Below are positions 19,842 to 27,257 of a stretch of 64,000 nt of DNA, in pieces. Source of the DNA: Chitinophaga sp. YR627 (GTDB taxonomy: Bacteria; Bacteroidota; Bacteroidia; Chitinophagales; Chitinophagaceae); NCBI RefSeq assembly GCF_900114995.1, contig NZ_FOUX01000001.1, forward strand, positions 1 through 64,000. Reading direction: 5' to 3'. Made by a program: the position numbers and the translations under genes. Within the stretch, counting starts at the first letter, position 1; every line of letters begins with the position of its first letter. The notes under the pieces are model-generated. The model ran no database searches and was not told the origin of the DNA. It saw nothing but the letters and a program-made list of their open reading frames with translations.

Positions 19842-19904
19842 TTTTCTTTTAAAAATAGGAAATTTTGCAGCAAGTCGTACTTCCGGCAGAGTTATTCAAG
19901 CAGC

Positions 19905-19932
19905 ATAAAAAAAGGGACCCATGGCGGGTCCC
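19905..19932 (-). terminator. Terminator of wrbA
   Basis: On the minus strand, stem GGGACCC / GGGTCCC (19926-19932 with 19914-19920) with loop GCCAT is followed by TTTTTTTATG, a classic intrinsic terminator. Confidence 0.88.
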
Positions 19933-19952
19933 CGGTATTTTAGATAATAAGA

Positions 19953-20552
19953 TCAGGCTCCTTTGAACTTAGCAGTGATCTCTGCGACCCTCCTGCCTTG
20001 TAGTTTTGCCGCTGTGATGGCAATTTCATCCGGGTCCAGTTTCCCATTCTGGGAAGTGAAAGACGTACCATAAGGGTTACCGGACTGAAACTGACTGGGT
20101 TCTACATAACCGGGTGAAACGATGATCATGCCCCAGTGATAGAAGGCTGTATTAAGGGCGAGGATGGTTGCTTCCTGTCCGCCGTGTGCCGTGGCTGTAG
20201 ATGTAAACGAAGAGCCGATTTTATTGGTCAGCGCTCCTTTTGCCCATAATGCGCCTGTCTGATCAATGAAACTTTTGATCTGGGCTGCCGGTAATCCATA
20301 ACGGGTGGGAGAACCGAAAATGATCGCGTCTGCCCATTCCAGGTCATCATTGGAGGCTTCCTGCACGCCGGAAGTTTCCTCAATGTGTTGCTTCCATACC
20401 GGGTTATTGTCCCAAAGTTCATCGGGCGCCGTTTCCTTAACTTTCAGGAGACGGGTTTCTGCACCGGCAGCCTTTGCTCCCTCTTCAATAGCTTTTGCCA
20501 GGAGATGTGTGGTACCTGTTTGACTGTAATAGATGATAGCGACTTTTGCCAT
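19953..20552 (-). CDS. wrbA: NAD(P)H:quinone oxidoreductase, WrbA family flavodoxin-like
   Basis: The 199-residue protein has the length and order of WrbA. The FMN phosphate loop SQTGTTHLLAKAI lies near the N-terminus, followed by the WrbA-typical GSPTRYGLPAAQIKSFIDQTG and SFTSTATAHGGQEATI. The enzyme carries out two-electron reduction of quinones with NAD(P)H in the cytoplasm, protecting against redox cycling. It is a single gene; the 311-bp upstream region is shared with the divergent spondin-like lipoprotein. Confidence 0.95.
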   Translation of the reverse strand: MAKVAIIYYSQTGTTHLLAKAIEEGAKAAGAETRLLKVKETAPDELWDNNPVWKQHIEETSGVQEASNDDLEWADAIIFGSPTRYGLPAAQIKSFIDQTGALWAKGALTNKIGSSFTSTATAHGGQEATILALNTAFYHWGMIIVSPGYVEPSQFQSGNPYGTSFTSQNGKLDPDEIAITAAKLQGRRVAEITAKFKGA

Positions 20553-20807
20553 AGATGATGCTTTAAAAGATTTGGAGTAATGACTTAGAAAAGAACAGTT
20601 AGCTATGATACATTGTTGTGCCTAAAACCGTTCCGTTATATCCGGAATGCCGCAAAGGGCATACCATAAGTCGCTGTGCTTAAATGAGTACCCTGTTACA
20701 GGAGCTATCTATGGAAATTCAGAAAGAGCAGCAACAACAATGATAATGATCTGTTAAAAACCCGTTCCCGGGAAATATCGTCAAGTCAACGGGAAATGCA
20801 GATATCA
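20553..20807. promoter_or_regulatory. Divergent intergenic region with two palindromes
   Basis: The region between wrbA (-) and the spondin-like gene (+) contains TTCCG, seven bases, CGGAA (20631-20647) and the perfect palindrome TTCCCGGGAA (20765-20774). Either could be an operator. No gene was recognised. Confidence 0.35.
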
Positions 20808-20835
20808 TTGTCGCCTGTGTCTTGTACTAGTTTTG
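20808..20835 (+). promoter_or_regulatory. Bacteroidota-type promoter of the spondin-like lipoprotein
   Basis: TTG (20808-20810), 17 bases, then TAGTTTTG (20828-20835), a perfect TAnnTTTG -7 box. The ATG is at 20864, so the leader is about 20-25 bases. Confidence 0.65.
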
Positions 20836-20863
20836 TCTTGTCACTTAAAAACGGATCAAAACT

Positions 20864-22171
20864 ATGCACAGCAAACACATAACATTCTGCTTATCAATGG
20901 GACTTATTCCCTTTTTGTTAATGTCCTGCGATAAAGACAACGACAATAATGCAATGCCACCCGCAGTATCCTCCACTATTGTCGTGGAAAATGTACTGCA
21001 GGCAAAACCACTGGTGGAATCAGGCAATTTTCAGCATGAGGGTAGTTCCCCGTTGACCATGCCAGGTGAATCATTCTCAGTGCATTTCTCCGCCGCTAAA
21101 GGTCAGGCCGTATCATTTGCCACGATGTACGGATGGTCGAATGACCTGTTTTTTGCGCCGGCGAATCCCGGCATTAAACTCTATACGGAAGAAGGTACGC
21201 CCATCGAGGGAGATGTTTCCGCTCAGATCAAGCTGTGGGATAACGGTACACGTATAAATCAGGCGCCGGGCGCTGCTGTCAATCATCCGGGAACGGCTGA
21301 AACGACGGGACAGAATATTATGGAAGTGACTGGTACGGATGCGCAGGGAAATAAGTATGCTGCTGCTTCTGCATTGATGAAAGCGGAACTGAAATATGAA
21401 GGCAATTCCACGTTTACCCTGACGGTAACAAATACATCCGGCGCTACGACCAATCCGACTCCTTTCAGTCCGGGGGTATGGGCTATTTCCTATATTGCCG
21501 GAGGAAGTTTGCTGAATCCCAATCCTTTATATGAGAATGGCAAGCCTTCTGCCAATGGCCTGACGAATATTGCGGAAATGGGGAATAATGCTGCTCTGGG
21601 TACTTACATCCAGGGGCAGACAGGCATCTTCACCCCACTGTCTCCAGTATTGGTGGTGGTATATAACGGTATTGACAATCCATTATTCAAAACCGGAGAG
21701 AATGACAGGGGCAAAGGCTTGAAAGAACTTGCACAACAAGGTAATGCAAATATACTGGCAGCGTACCTGAAGACATTATCAGGGGTGAAAAGCGTGTATG
21801 TGCTGCCCGCTGCAAATACAAATATATTGCTACCCGCCATAAATGGACAGGCAGGAGCGAAGGTTTCTCAGCAATTATCTGTAAATGAGGGAGATAAGAT
21901 CGCCGTTGCCACCATGTACGGATTTTCGAATGACTGGTTCTTCGCTACAAAAACACCGATCGACGCTACTAAAAAAGGAGATTTCTCATCAGGTATAGGA
22001 CTTTATGACAATGGTACAGCTATAGATCAGTTCCCTGGTGCGGGTATCACTCAGTTCAATCTGGCTGATACGCCACTGGTAGAAAATAAAGCTATTCAGG
22101 AGGTGCCTAACCCCAATGCATTTACCACATTACCTTCGATCCCTGAGATCATAAAAGTCACAATTCAATAA
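20864..22171 (+). CDS. Spondin-N-like domain lipoprotein, internally duplicated
   Basis: This 435-residue protein has lipobox LLMSC and then DKDNDNN, an acidic stretch fitting surface export. Spondin_N-type features appear twice. FSPGVWAIS with NPLYENGKPSANGL is echoed by LSPVLVVVYNG with NPLFKTGENDRGKGL. ATMYGWSNDLFFAP with LWDNGTRINQAPGA is echoed by ATMYGFSNDWFFAT with LYDNGTAIDQFPGAG. Spondin_N domains are extracellular matrix or adhesion modules in animals and occur on bacterial surfaces; the bacterial role is unknown. It has its own promoter and terminator. Confidence 0.82.
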   Translation: MHSKHITFCLSMGLIPFLLMSCDKDNDNNAMPPAVSSTIVVENVLQAKPLVESGNFQHEGSSPLTMPGESFSVHFSAAKGQAVSFATMYGWSNDLFFAPANPGIKLYTEEGTPIEGDVSAQIKLWDNGTRINQAPGAAVNHPGTAETTGQNIMEVTGTDAQGNKYAAASALMKAELKYEGNSTFTLTVTNTSGATTNPTPFSPGVWAISYIAGGSLLNPNPLYENGKPSANGLTNIAEMGNNAALGTYIQGQTGIFTPLSPVLVVVYNGIDNPLFKTGENDRGKGLKELAQQGNANILAAYLKTLSGVKSVYVLPAANTNILLPAINGQAGAKVSQQLSVNEGDKIAVATMYGFSNDWFFATKTPIDATKKGDFSSGIGLYDNGTAIDQFPGAGITQFNLADTPLVENKAIQEVPNPNAFTTLPSIPEIIKVTIQ

Positions 22172-22180
22172 GTCAAAGCA

Positions 22181-22213
22181 GGAAAAGGTGTTTGTTTTTA
22201 CAAACGCCTTTTC
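22181..22213 (+). terminator. Terminator of the spondin-like gene
   Basis: Stem GAAAAGGTGTTTG / CAAACGCCTTTTC with one G-T wobble, followed by ATTTTAA. Confidence 0.83.
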
Positions 22214-22304
22214 ATTTTAATCTGAAAAGCCGATAATGCATATATTATTGGGTAATGATCGATGGTAATACCCAGTCAGGGTCCGTGGTTTGAAAAAAAC
22301 AGAC

Positions 22305-23153
22305 ATGATAAAGGAATTTGAAGAAAGACCAACGCTGGCAAAATTTGTCATGCATATTGGTAATGAGCAGTTCAGGGGCGCCGGGATGCGTAATCCGCTA
22401 CCGAAGCCGGTAAATACGTTCGTTTATAACAAAGGGGAGGCTCAACAGGTAACAATAGATGAAATTGAATACACGATGCCAGCTAAGGCGATTCTGCCGC
22501 TGGTATCCAATCAGCATTTTCATTTTGAGCGTCCGGACGAACTGATTGCCTGGCAGTTTAACCGGGAGTTTTACTGTATTGTCAACCATGATGCTGAAGT
22601 TGGTTGCGTTGGATTCTTATTCTATGGTATCAGGCATCCGATGTTCATTCAGTTGGAGGATTCAGAAATAGCTGAAATGGCCCAGATGCAGCAAAATTTT
22701 GCAGATGAATGGCAGCATAGCGATAACTTCCGTGGTGAAATGCTGCGTATTTTATTAAAGCGTCTGATCATTAAAACGACCCGTCTGGCCAAGCTGCAAA
22801 TTGAAAGTTATCAGCAATTCAGTGATGAAAAGATGGATATCATCCGCAAATTCGCCCTGTTACTGGAGATCAATTATAAAACAGAACATGAGGTGAAATT
22901 TTATGCAGCCGCCCTGAATAAATCCCCGAAAACCCTTTGTAATATCTTTTCGCTGTTACATCAACCATCTCCTTCAAAGCTGATACAAAACCGGATCATC
23001 CTTGAGGCAAAACGTTATCTGTACTACACTGACAAGTCAGGAAAAGAGATCGCTTATGAGCTGGGGTTTGACAGTCCGGCCCATTTCAGCCGATTTTTTA
23101 AGCTTTATTCAGGATGCCGGATTTCTGATTTTCGGGCAGATAAAGTGCAATAG
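22305..23153 (+). CDS. AraC family transcriptional regulator
   Basis: The ATG at 22305 gives 282 residues; the frame can extend only to a TTG at 22290. The N-terminal half is a cupin-like sensor (VYNKGEAQQVTIDEIEYTMP, HFHFERPDELIAWQFNREF). The C-terminal 100 residues hold the double helix-turn-helix of AraC/XylS proteins (FYAAALNKSPKTLCNIF, then EIAYELGFDSPAHFSRFFK). The first helix-turn-helix carries NKSPKTL. It lies 72 bp before a DeoR-family gene with its own promoter. Its target is unknown. Confidence 0.9.
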   Translation: MIKEFEERPTLAKFVMHIGNEQFRGAGMRNPLPKPVNTFVYNKGEAQQVTIDEIEYTMPAKAILPLVSNQHFHFERPDELIAWQFNREFYCIVNHDAEVGCVGFLFYGIRHPMFIQLEDSEIAEMAQMQQNFADEWQHSDNFRGEMLRILLKRLIIKTTRLAKLQIESYQQFSDEKMDIIRKFALLLEINYKTEHEVKFYAAALNKSPKTLCNIFSLLHQPSPSKLIQNRIILEAKRYLYYTDKSGKEIAYELGFDSPAHFSRFFKLYSGCRISDFRADKVQ

Positions 23154-23180
23154 TTTGCAGTAATAGGATTGTTTTTTGCA

Positions 23181-23227
23181 TTTATTTGCATTTAGTATGC
23201 AAATAAATATCCTATATTTGCAAATAT
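23181..23227 (+). promoter_or_regulatory. Promoter with overlapping palindromic operators of the DeoR-family gene
   Basis: A perfect inverted repeat, TTTATTTGCAT (23181-23191), five bases, ATGCAAATAAA (23197-23207), is followed by a perfect TAnnTTTG -7 box TATATTTG (23213-23220). The box itself lies in a second perfect palindrome, ATATTTGCAAATAT (23214-23227), which runs into the ATG at 23226. A further TTTTTTGCA copy lies at 23172-23180. The shared core ATTTGCA suggests autoregulation by the DeoR protein. Confidence 0.7.
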
Positions 23228-23975
23228 GAACAAAGAGGAACGGCACCAACTGATCATTAATAAGCTCCGTCTGCTTGATAAAGTCGATTATGAATCACTT
23301 AGCAACGAGTTATCCGTTTCCTCTGACACTATCAGAAGAGATATTAACGAACTGGCGGAAGCGGGTATGATCAGAAAGATCAAAGGTGGGGCGCAGCCGA
23401 GGGCCCTGATCCCTGTTTCTTATGAGGAAAGAGCGCATTATGGCAATGCCGGTAAACGTATCGTCGCCCAGAAAGCTGCGGCGCTTATCAAAGACGGACA
23501 GGTGGTTGTCTTCGATGGCGGCACCACACCATTCCTGATAGCAGGTAATCTCCCCCGGAATATACAGTTAACGGTGATCACGCATAGTTTCCCTATTGCC
23601 AGTCTGATACTGGACTACCCCAATGTCGAACTCATTTTCGCCGGTGGTCGCGCATCTAAAAAATCAAAGATCACTACCGGGTTTGATGTATTACATAAGT
23701 ATAATAACATACATGCTGACATCAGCATATTGGGTATACACAGTCTGCACCACGAGGCAGGGGTGACCGATCCTGTATATGAAGAGGTAGCCGTAAAGGC
23801 CCGTATCAGTGCTATGTCCGACCAGCTGATCGTAGTGCCGACCGCCGAAAAACTACATGCCGTTTCCAACTATACCATCTGCAGGCCCGAGGCCATACAT
23901 ACACTGGTAACCGATCTTCAACCGGATGACCCGGTGTTGCAACCCTATCAGCAACTGGGTATACAATTGCGCTGA
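23226..23975 (+). CDS. DeoR/GlpR family transcriptional regulator
   Basis: The 249-residue protein has the standard DeoR layout. The N-terminal helix-turn-helix (DYESLSNELSVSSDTIRRDI) precedes a linker with KIKGGAQP, and the C-terminal sugar-phosphate isomerase-like sensor follows (VVFDGGTTPFLIAGNL, ELIFAGGRA, VPTAEKLHAVSNYTI). Such proteins repress sugar-catabolic genes until a phosphorylated sugar binds. A palindromic operator cluster overlaps its promoter and start codon. The Nudix gene follows after 30 bases and is probably co-transcribed. The ligand cannot be read from sequence. Confidence 0.92.
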   Translation: MNKEERHQLIINKLRLLDKVDYESLSNELSVSSDTIRRDINELAEAGMIRKIKGGAQPRALIPVSYEERAHYGNAGKRIVAQKAAALIKDGQVVVFDGGTTPFLIAGNLPRNIQLTVITHSFPIASLILDYPNVELIFAGGRASKKSKITTGFDVLHKYNNIHADISILGIHSLHHEAGVTDPVYEEVAVKARISAMSDQLIVVPTAEKLHAVSNYTICRPEAIHTLVTDLQPDDPVLQPYQQLGIQLR

Positions 23976-24005
23976 AACCATTCATCTTTATAATTTATTC
24001 GCCAC

Positions 24006-24623
24006 ATGCAGTCGATATTCGAACATGCCAAAAGACTAAAGGCCATCAGCCATCTCGGACTTACTTATTCCAATAATGAGTATGACAGAGAGCGTTATGA
24101 AGAACTGGAGACCATTAGCCTGGACATTATGGAACAACTCACGAATGAACCGGTGTCCAGATTATCGCTGTTCTTCTCAGATACCAAAGAATATATCACA
24201 CCGAAAGTCGATATACGCGTTGTCATTTTTAATGAAAAAGAAGAGATCCTGCTGGTGAGAGAGAAAGCAGACGGTCTGTGGTCATTGCCAGGTGGTTGGG
24301 CTGATATAGGCAGTTCTCCGAGAGAGGTTGCTGTAAAAGAAGCCTTTGAAGAAACTGGTCTCCGGGTAGAAACGGTTAAACTGGTGGCAGCCATGGATAT
24401 GAAATGCCATCCGCATCCACCGCAGTTGCATTATGCTTATAAGCTGTTTATCCGTTGTAAAGTGATCGATGGTAGTTGGAATGAAGTACACGATATCCTG
24501 GATAAAGGATATTTTGCGCAGGATACACTGCCGCCGTTGTCGTTAGAGAGGATATTGCCACAACAGATAGATCTGATGTTTGAATTTTTGAGAGAACCGG
24601 ATAAAGAAACGGTGTTTGATTGA
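24006..24623 (+). CDS. Nudix hydrolase with N-terminal Nudix_N-type domain
   Basis: The 205-residue protein has an N-terminal helical domain (KRLKAISHLGLTY, YDRERYEELETISLDIM) of the type found before ADP-ribose and NDP-X pyrophosphatases, then the catalytic fold. The Nudix box spans about residues 97-119 (GWADIGSSPREVAVKEAFEE). Against the consensus Gx5Ex7REUxEExGU the first Glu is Ser and the Arg is Lys, but the metal-binding EExG core is intact. It probably cleaves a nucleoside diphosphate linked to another group. It lies 30 bp after the DeoR-family regulator. Confidence 0.9.
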   Translation: MQSIFEHAKRLKAISHLGLTYSNNEYDRERYEELETISLDIMEQLTNEPVSRLSLFFSDTKEYITPKVDIRVVIFNEKEEILLVREKADGLWSLPGGWADIGSSPREVAVKEAFEETGLRVETVKLVAAMDMKCHPHPPQLHYAYKLFIRCKVIDGSWNEVHDILDKGYFAQDTLPPLSLERILPQQIDLMFEFLREPDKETVFD

Positions 24624-24650
24624 TAAGGATTTTATCTATTTGCAATATTG

Positions 24651-24681
24651 TTGCATATTCTATAAAATGCCCTTATCTTTG
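24651..24681 (+). promoter_or_regulatory. Promoter of the His/Cys small protein and ABC genes
   Basis: TTG (24651-24653), 20 bases, TATCTTTG (24674-24681), a perfect TAnnTTTG box. It ends only five bases before the GTG at 24687, predicting a leaderless transcript. Confidence 0.65.
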
Positions 24682-24686
24682 GCGCC

Positions 24687-25016
24687 GTGGACAATTCGGG
24701 CAACATATTGCAAAGAAGATGGATAGCGCATGTATTATTAGTATGCTTACTGATAATACATGCGGTAAAAATCTTCCACCACCATACAAGGCCCGAAAGC
24801 TATTCGCGGAATGATCATCAGGCCCTGATGATCGCTACGGCTGATCATTGCGACATATGTGATTTTCAACCGGGGAGGGACACGGCGCTCCCGATACTTT
24901 ATACTTACCTACCTGTTACGCTGGTCGTAACGGCGATCTATACCTGTTTTCCTCCTGTAATTTATACTTCCCATCCTCTATGCCGGCTATTACGTGGCCC
25001 GCCGGCGACAGTCTGA
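24687..25016 (+). CDS. Small membrane protein with HHH and CxxC motifs, unknown function
   Basis: This frame of 109 residues starts with GTG (24687), or possibly TTG at 24708; there is no ATG before residue 48. A hydrophobic helix (about 14-29, IAHVLLVCLLIIHAV) leads into HHHT, then a loop with HCDICDFQ, then a second hydrophobic segment (about 69-90). His and Cys in this arrangement suggest metal or heme binding, but I recognise no named family. A good promoter lies immediately upstream and the ABC ATPase starts 81 bp downstream, which supports a real gene in the same operon. Confidence 0.55.
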   Translation: MDNSGNILQRRWIAHVLLVCLLIIHAVKIFHHHTRPESYSRNDHQALMIATADHCDICDFQPGRDTALPILYTYLPVTLVVTAIYTCFPPVIYTSHPLCRLLRGPPATV

Positions 25017-25097
25017 TATACTACAATACTGATTCATTACGGATAAGGATATTCTTATCTGTCACTATCTTTTTTATCATTCCAAATTACATGACGC

Positions 25098-25799
25098 ATG
25101 ACCGTGCTAAGCGCTGAACAGCTTAGCAAGCAGTATAATGGTACGCTTGCTTTGAACAATCTTAATTTATCGGTAGATAAAGGCGAAGTCTTTTGTCTGC
25201 TGGGCCAGAATGGCGCCGGTAAGACCACTACTATTAACCTATTCCTTGGCTTTACGGCCGCAAGCAGCGGCAAGGCCATGATTAACGGGATCGAAGTTCA
25301 TCCTAATGATAGCAGTACCCGGCAATTTGTTGCCTATATCCCCGAGATCGTACAGCTGTATGGCAATCTTAATGGGATAGAAAACCTGGACTTCTTCAGT
25401 CGTCTGGCCGGATTCAAATATGCGGGAGCACAACTTAGCAGCTTTCTGCTTAAAGCCGGGTTACAGGAGACAGCACACAGACGTTCCCTGTCCACCTATT
25501 CCAAAGGAATGCGACAGAAGGTAGGTATTGCAATTGCGCTGGCAAAGAATGCGGATGTAATCCTGATGGACGAACCTACTTCCGGACTAGACCCAAAAGC
25601 TACAGATGAATTTACCCGTATCTGTAAAGAACTGGCTGCGGATGGTAAAGCCATTTTTATGGCTACCCACGACATTTTCAATGCGGTTAATGTAGGCGCC
25701 CGTATCGGCATTATGAAACAAGGTTCATTGGTGCATACGCTACACAGCAATGAGATTACGGCCAACGAATTACAGCAGTTATACCTGGAAACAATCTAA
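25098..25799 (+). CDS. ABC transporter ATP-binding protein
   Basis: The 233-residue ATPase has Walker A GQNGAGKTT (36-44), signature YSKGMRQ (134-140), Walker B VILMDEPTSGLDP (from 154) and the H-loop Asp-His at ATHD. The signature reads SKGMRQ instead of SGGQ, as in NosF/CcmA-type and ABC-2 export ATPases. It pairs with the two permeases that follow at three- to four-base gaps. Such ATPase plus two-permease sets act as exporters or in membrane-protein maturation; the substrate is unknown. Confidence 0.93.
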   Translation: MTVLSAEQLSKQYNGTLALNNLNLSVDKGEVFCLLGQNGAGKTTTINLFLGFTAASSGKAMINGIEVHPNDSSTRQFVAYIPEIVQLYGNLNGIENLDFFSRLAGFKYAGAQLSSFLLKAGLQETAHRRSLSTYSKGMRQKVGIAIALAKNADVILMDEPTSGLDPKATDEFTRICKELAADGKAIFMATHDIFNAVNVGARIGIMKQGSLVHTLHSNEITANELQQLYLETI

Positions 25800-25802
25800 T
25801 CG

Positions 25803-27254
25803 ATGATGAATATCAGTACAACGAAATTATTCGCTGCGCAGATATACTGGAATACCCTTAAAAATAAAGCATTGCGGGTATTGCTGGGTATTGTCGCGCT
25901 GCTTATCATATATGCCGCCTTCAGTGGGGCACTTATTTATCAGGAGCAAACCCAGACCCGCCAGCACTATCAGCATGAGGTAAGGACCAACTGGGAGAAG
26001 ATGCCGGATAAACATCCGCACAGGATGGCGCACTACGGTTACATTGTATTCCGTCCTAAACACCTGCTTAGCGTATTCGATTATGGCATGGAAAGTTTTA
26101 CGGGTAATGCTGTGTTCCTGGAAGCGCACAGACAGAACAGCGCCAACTTCTCTGAAGCTGGCTTCAGCACAGGAATGCTCCGCTTCGGAGAGATCAGTAT
26201 GTCCATGATACTACAGGTATTGGTGCCACTGGTGATCTTTTTTATCGGATTTGGCGCAATCGCAACTGACAGAGAGAATGGCACCTTAAAGATGCTGCTC
26301 AGTCAGGGCGCCACCTGGAAAGAAATATTAACGGGTAAAGCGATTGGCTTACTGGGGATCGCTGTGTCTGTACTGTTGTTTGCTGTCGTTGTTTTGCTGG
26401 TAGCTTGTCTGGGCATAGCCGGCAGTCAGATCAATGGCGATGATATATTGCGGATTGGGACGGTATTGCTGACCTATACGCTGTATTTCAGTATTATCTG
26501 TCTGCTGACGGTGATCATTTCTGCTGTGAGCCGGACCGCGAAGTTTTCGCTGGTAATATTGATCGGCATCTGGCTGACCGCTGTCGTTATTTTCCCGCGT
26601 ACCGCACAGGCAATAGGTAATTTTCTCTATCACACTCCGTCCAGAATTGCCTTTGAAGCGGCTGTTGAAAAGGACCTGATCAAAAAAGGAGATAGCCACA
26701 ATCCGGATGATCCTTATTACAAGGCACTGAAAGATTCTGTGCTGAAGGCTTACCATGTACAGTCCGTCGATGAACTGCCTTTCAACTATGGTGGTTTTCA
26801 GATGAAGGAAGGGGAGCGGTTGAGTGCAGACATCTATAATCAGCATCTGGCAGGACTACTGGGTATCTATCAGCAGCAAAATAATGTATTGCGGTTGAGT
26901 GCTATTGTCAATCCCTTTACCGCCCTCCGGAATTTATCCATGGCGGTCAGCGGGACAGATTTTCAATCTTATACCGGGTTTCAGCAACAGGCGGAGACTT
27001 ACCGTTATGCGCTGGCGCAGCACATGAACGATCTGCAGATAAAGTATATCAGCAATAAGAAGCCGGATGATCATGATCATCCACCCAGTATCAGCAAAGC
27101 GCATTGGAAAGAATTTCCTGATTTTGCTTATCAGCGTGCCAGTCTGGGAACAGTGATGTATCATGAATTATGGTCCCTCCTGGCATTGCTTTGCTGGACT
27201 GCCGGACTATTACTGCTGATAAAGCTCCTTTCGAATAAATTAAAAGCTATTTAA
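25803..27254 (+). CDS. ABC-2 type permease, DUF3526-like (first)
   Basis: This 483-residue membrane protein has an N-terminal helix (about 24-46), a large extracytoplasmic loop, five clustered helices (about 137-260, including VPLVIFFIGFGAIATDRENGTLKMLLSQG), a second large loop and a C-terminal helix. The ATDRENGTLKMLLS segment after the second helix is the ABC-2 permease signature. The second loop contains a HDHDHPP run. This layout fits DUF3526-type permeases, which occur in adjacent pairs. It starts three bases after the ATPase stop. Confidence 0.88.
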   Translation: MMNISTTKLFAAQIYWNTLKNKALRVLLGIVALLIIYAAFSGALIYQEQTQTRQHYQHEVRTNWEKMPDKHPHRMAHYGYIVFRPKHLLSVFDYGMESFTGNAVFLEAHRQNSANFSEAGFSTGMLRFGEISMSMILQVLVPLVIFFIGFGAIATDRENGTLKMLLSQGATWKEILTGKAIGLLGIAVSVLLFAVVVLLVACLGIAGSQINGDDILRIGTVLLTYTLYFSIICLLTVIISAVSRTAKFSLVILIGIWLTAVVIFPRTAQAIGNFLYHTPSRIAFEAAVEKDLIKKGDSHNPDDPYYKALKDSVLKAYHVQSVDELPFNYGGFQMKEGERLSADIYNQHLAGLLGIYQQQNNVLRLSAIVNPFTALRNLSMAVSGTDFQSYTGFQQQAETYRYALAQHMNDLQIKYISNKKPDDHDHPPSISKAHWKEFPDFAYQRASLGTVMYHELWSLLALLCWTAGLLLLIKLLSNKLKAI

Positions 27255-27257
27255 CGT

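Noticed and set aside
24076..24258. 60-codon frame within the Nudix gene
   Set aside because: It is a frame-shifted reading of the Nudix gene on the same strand.
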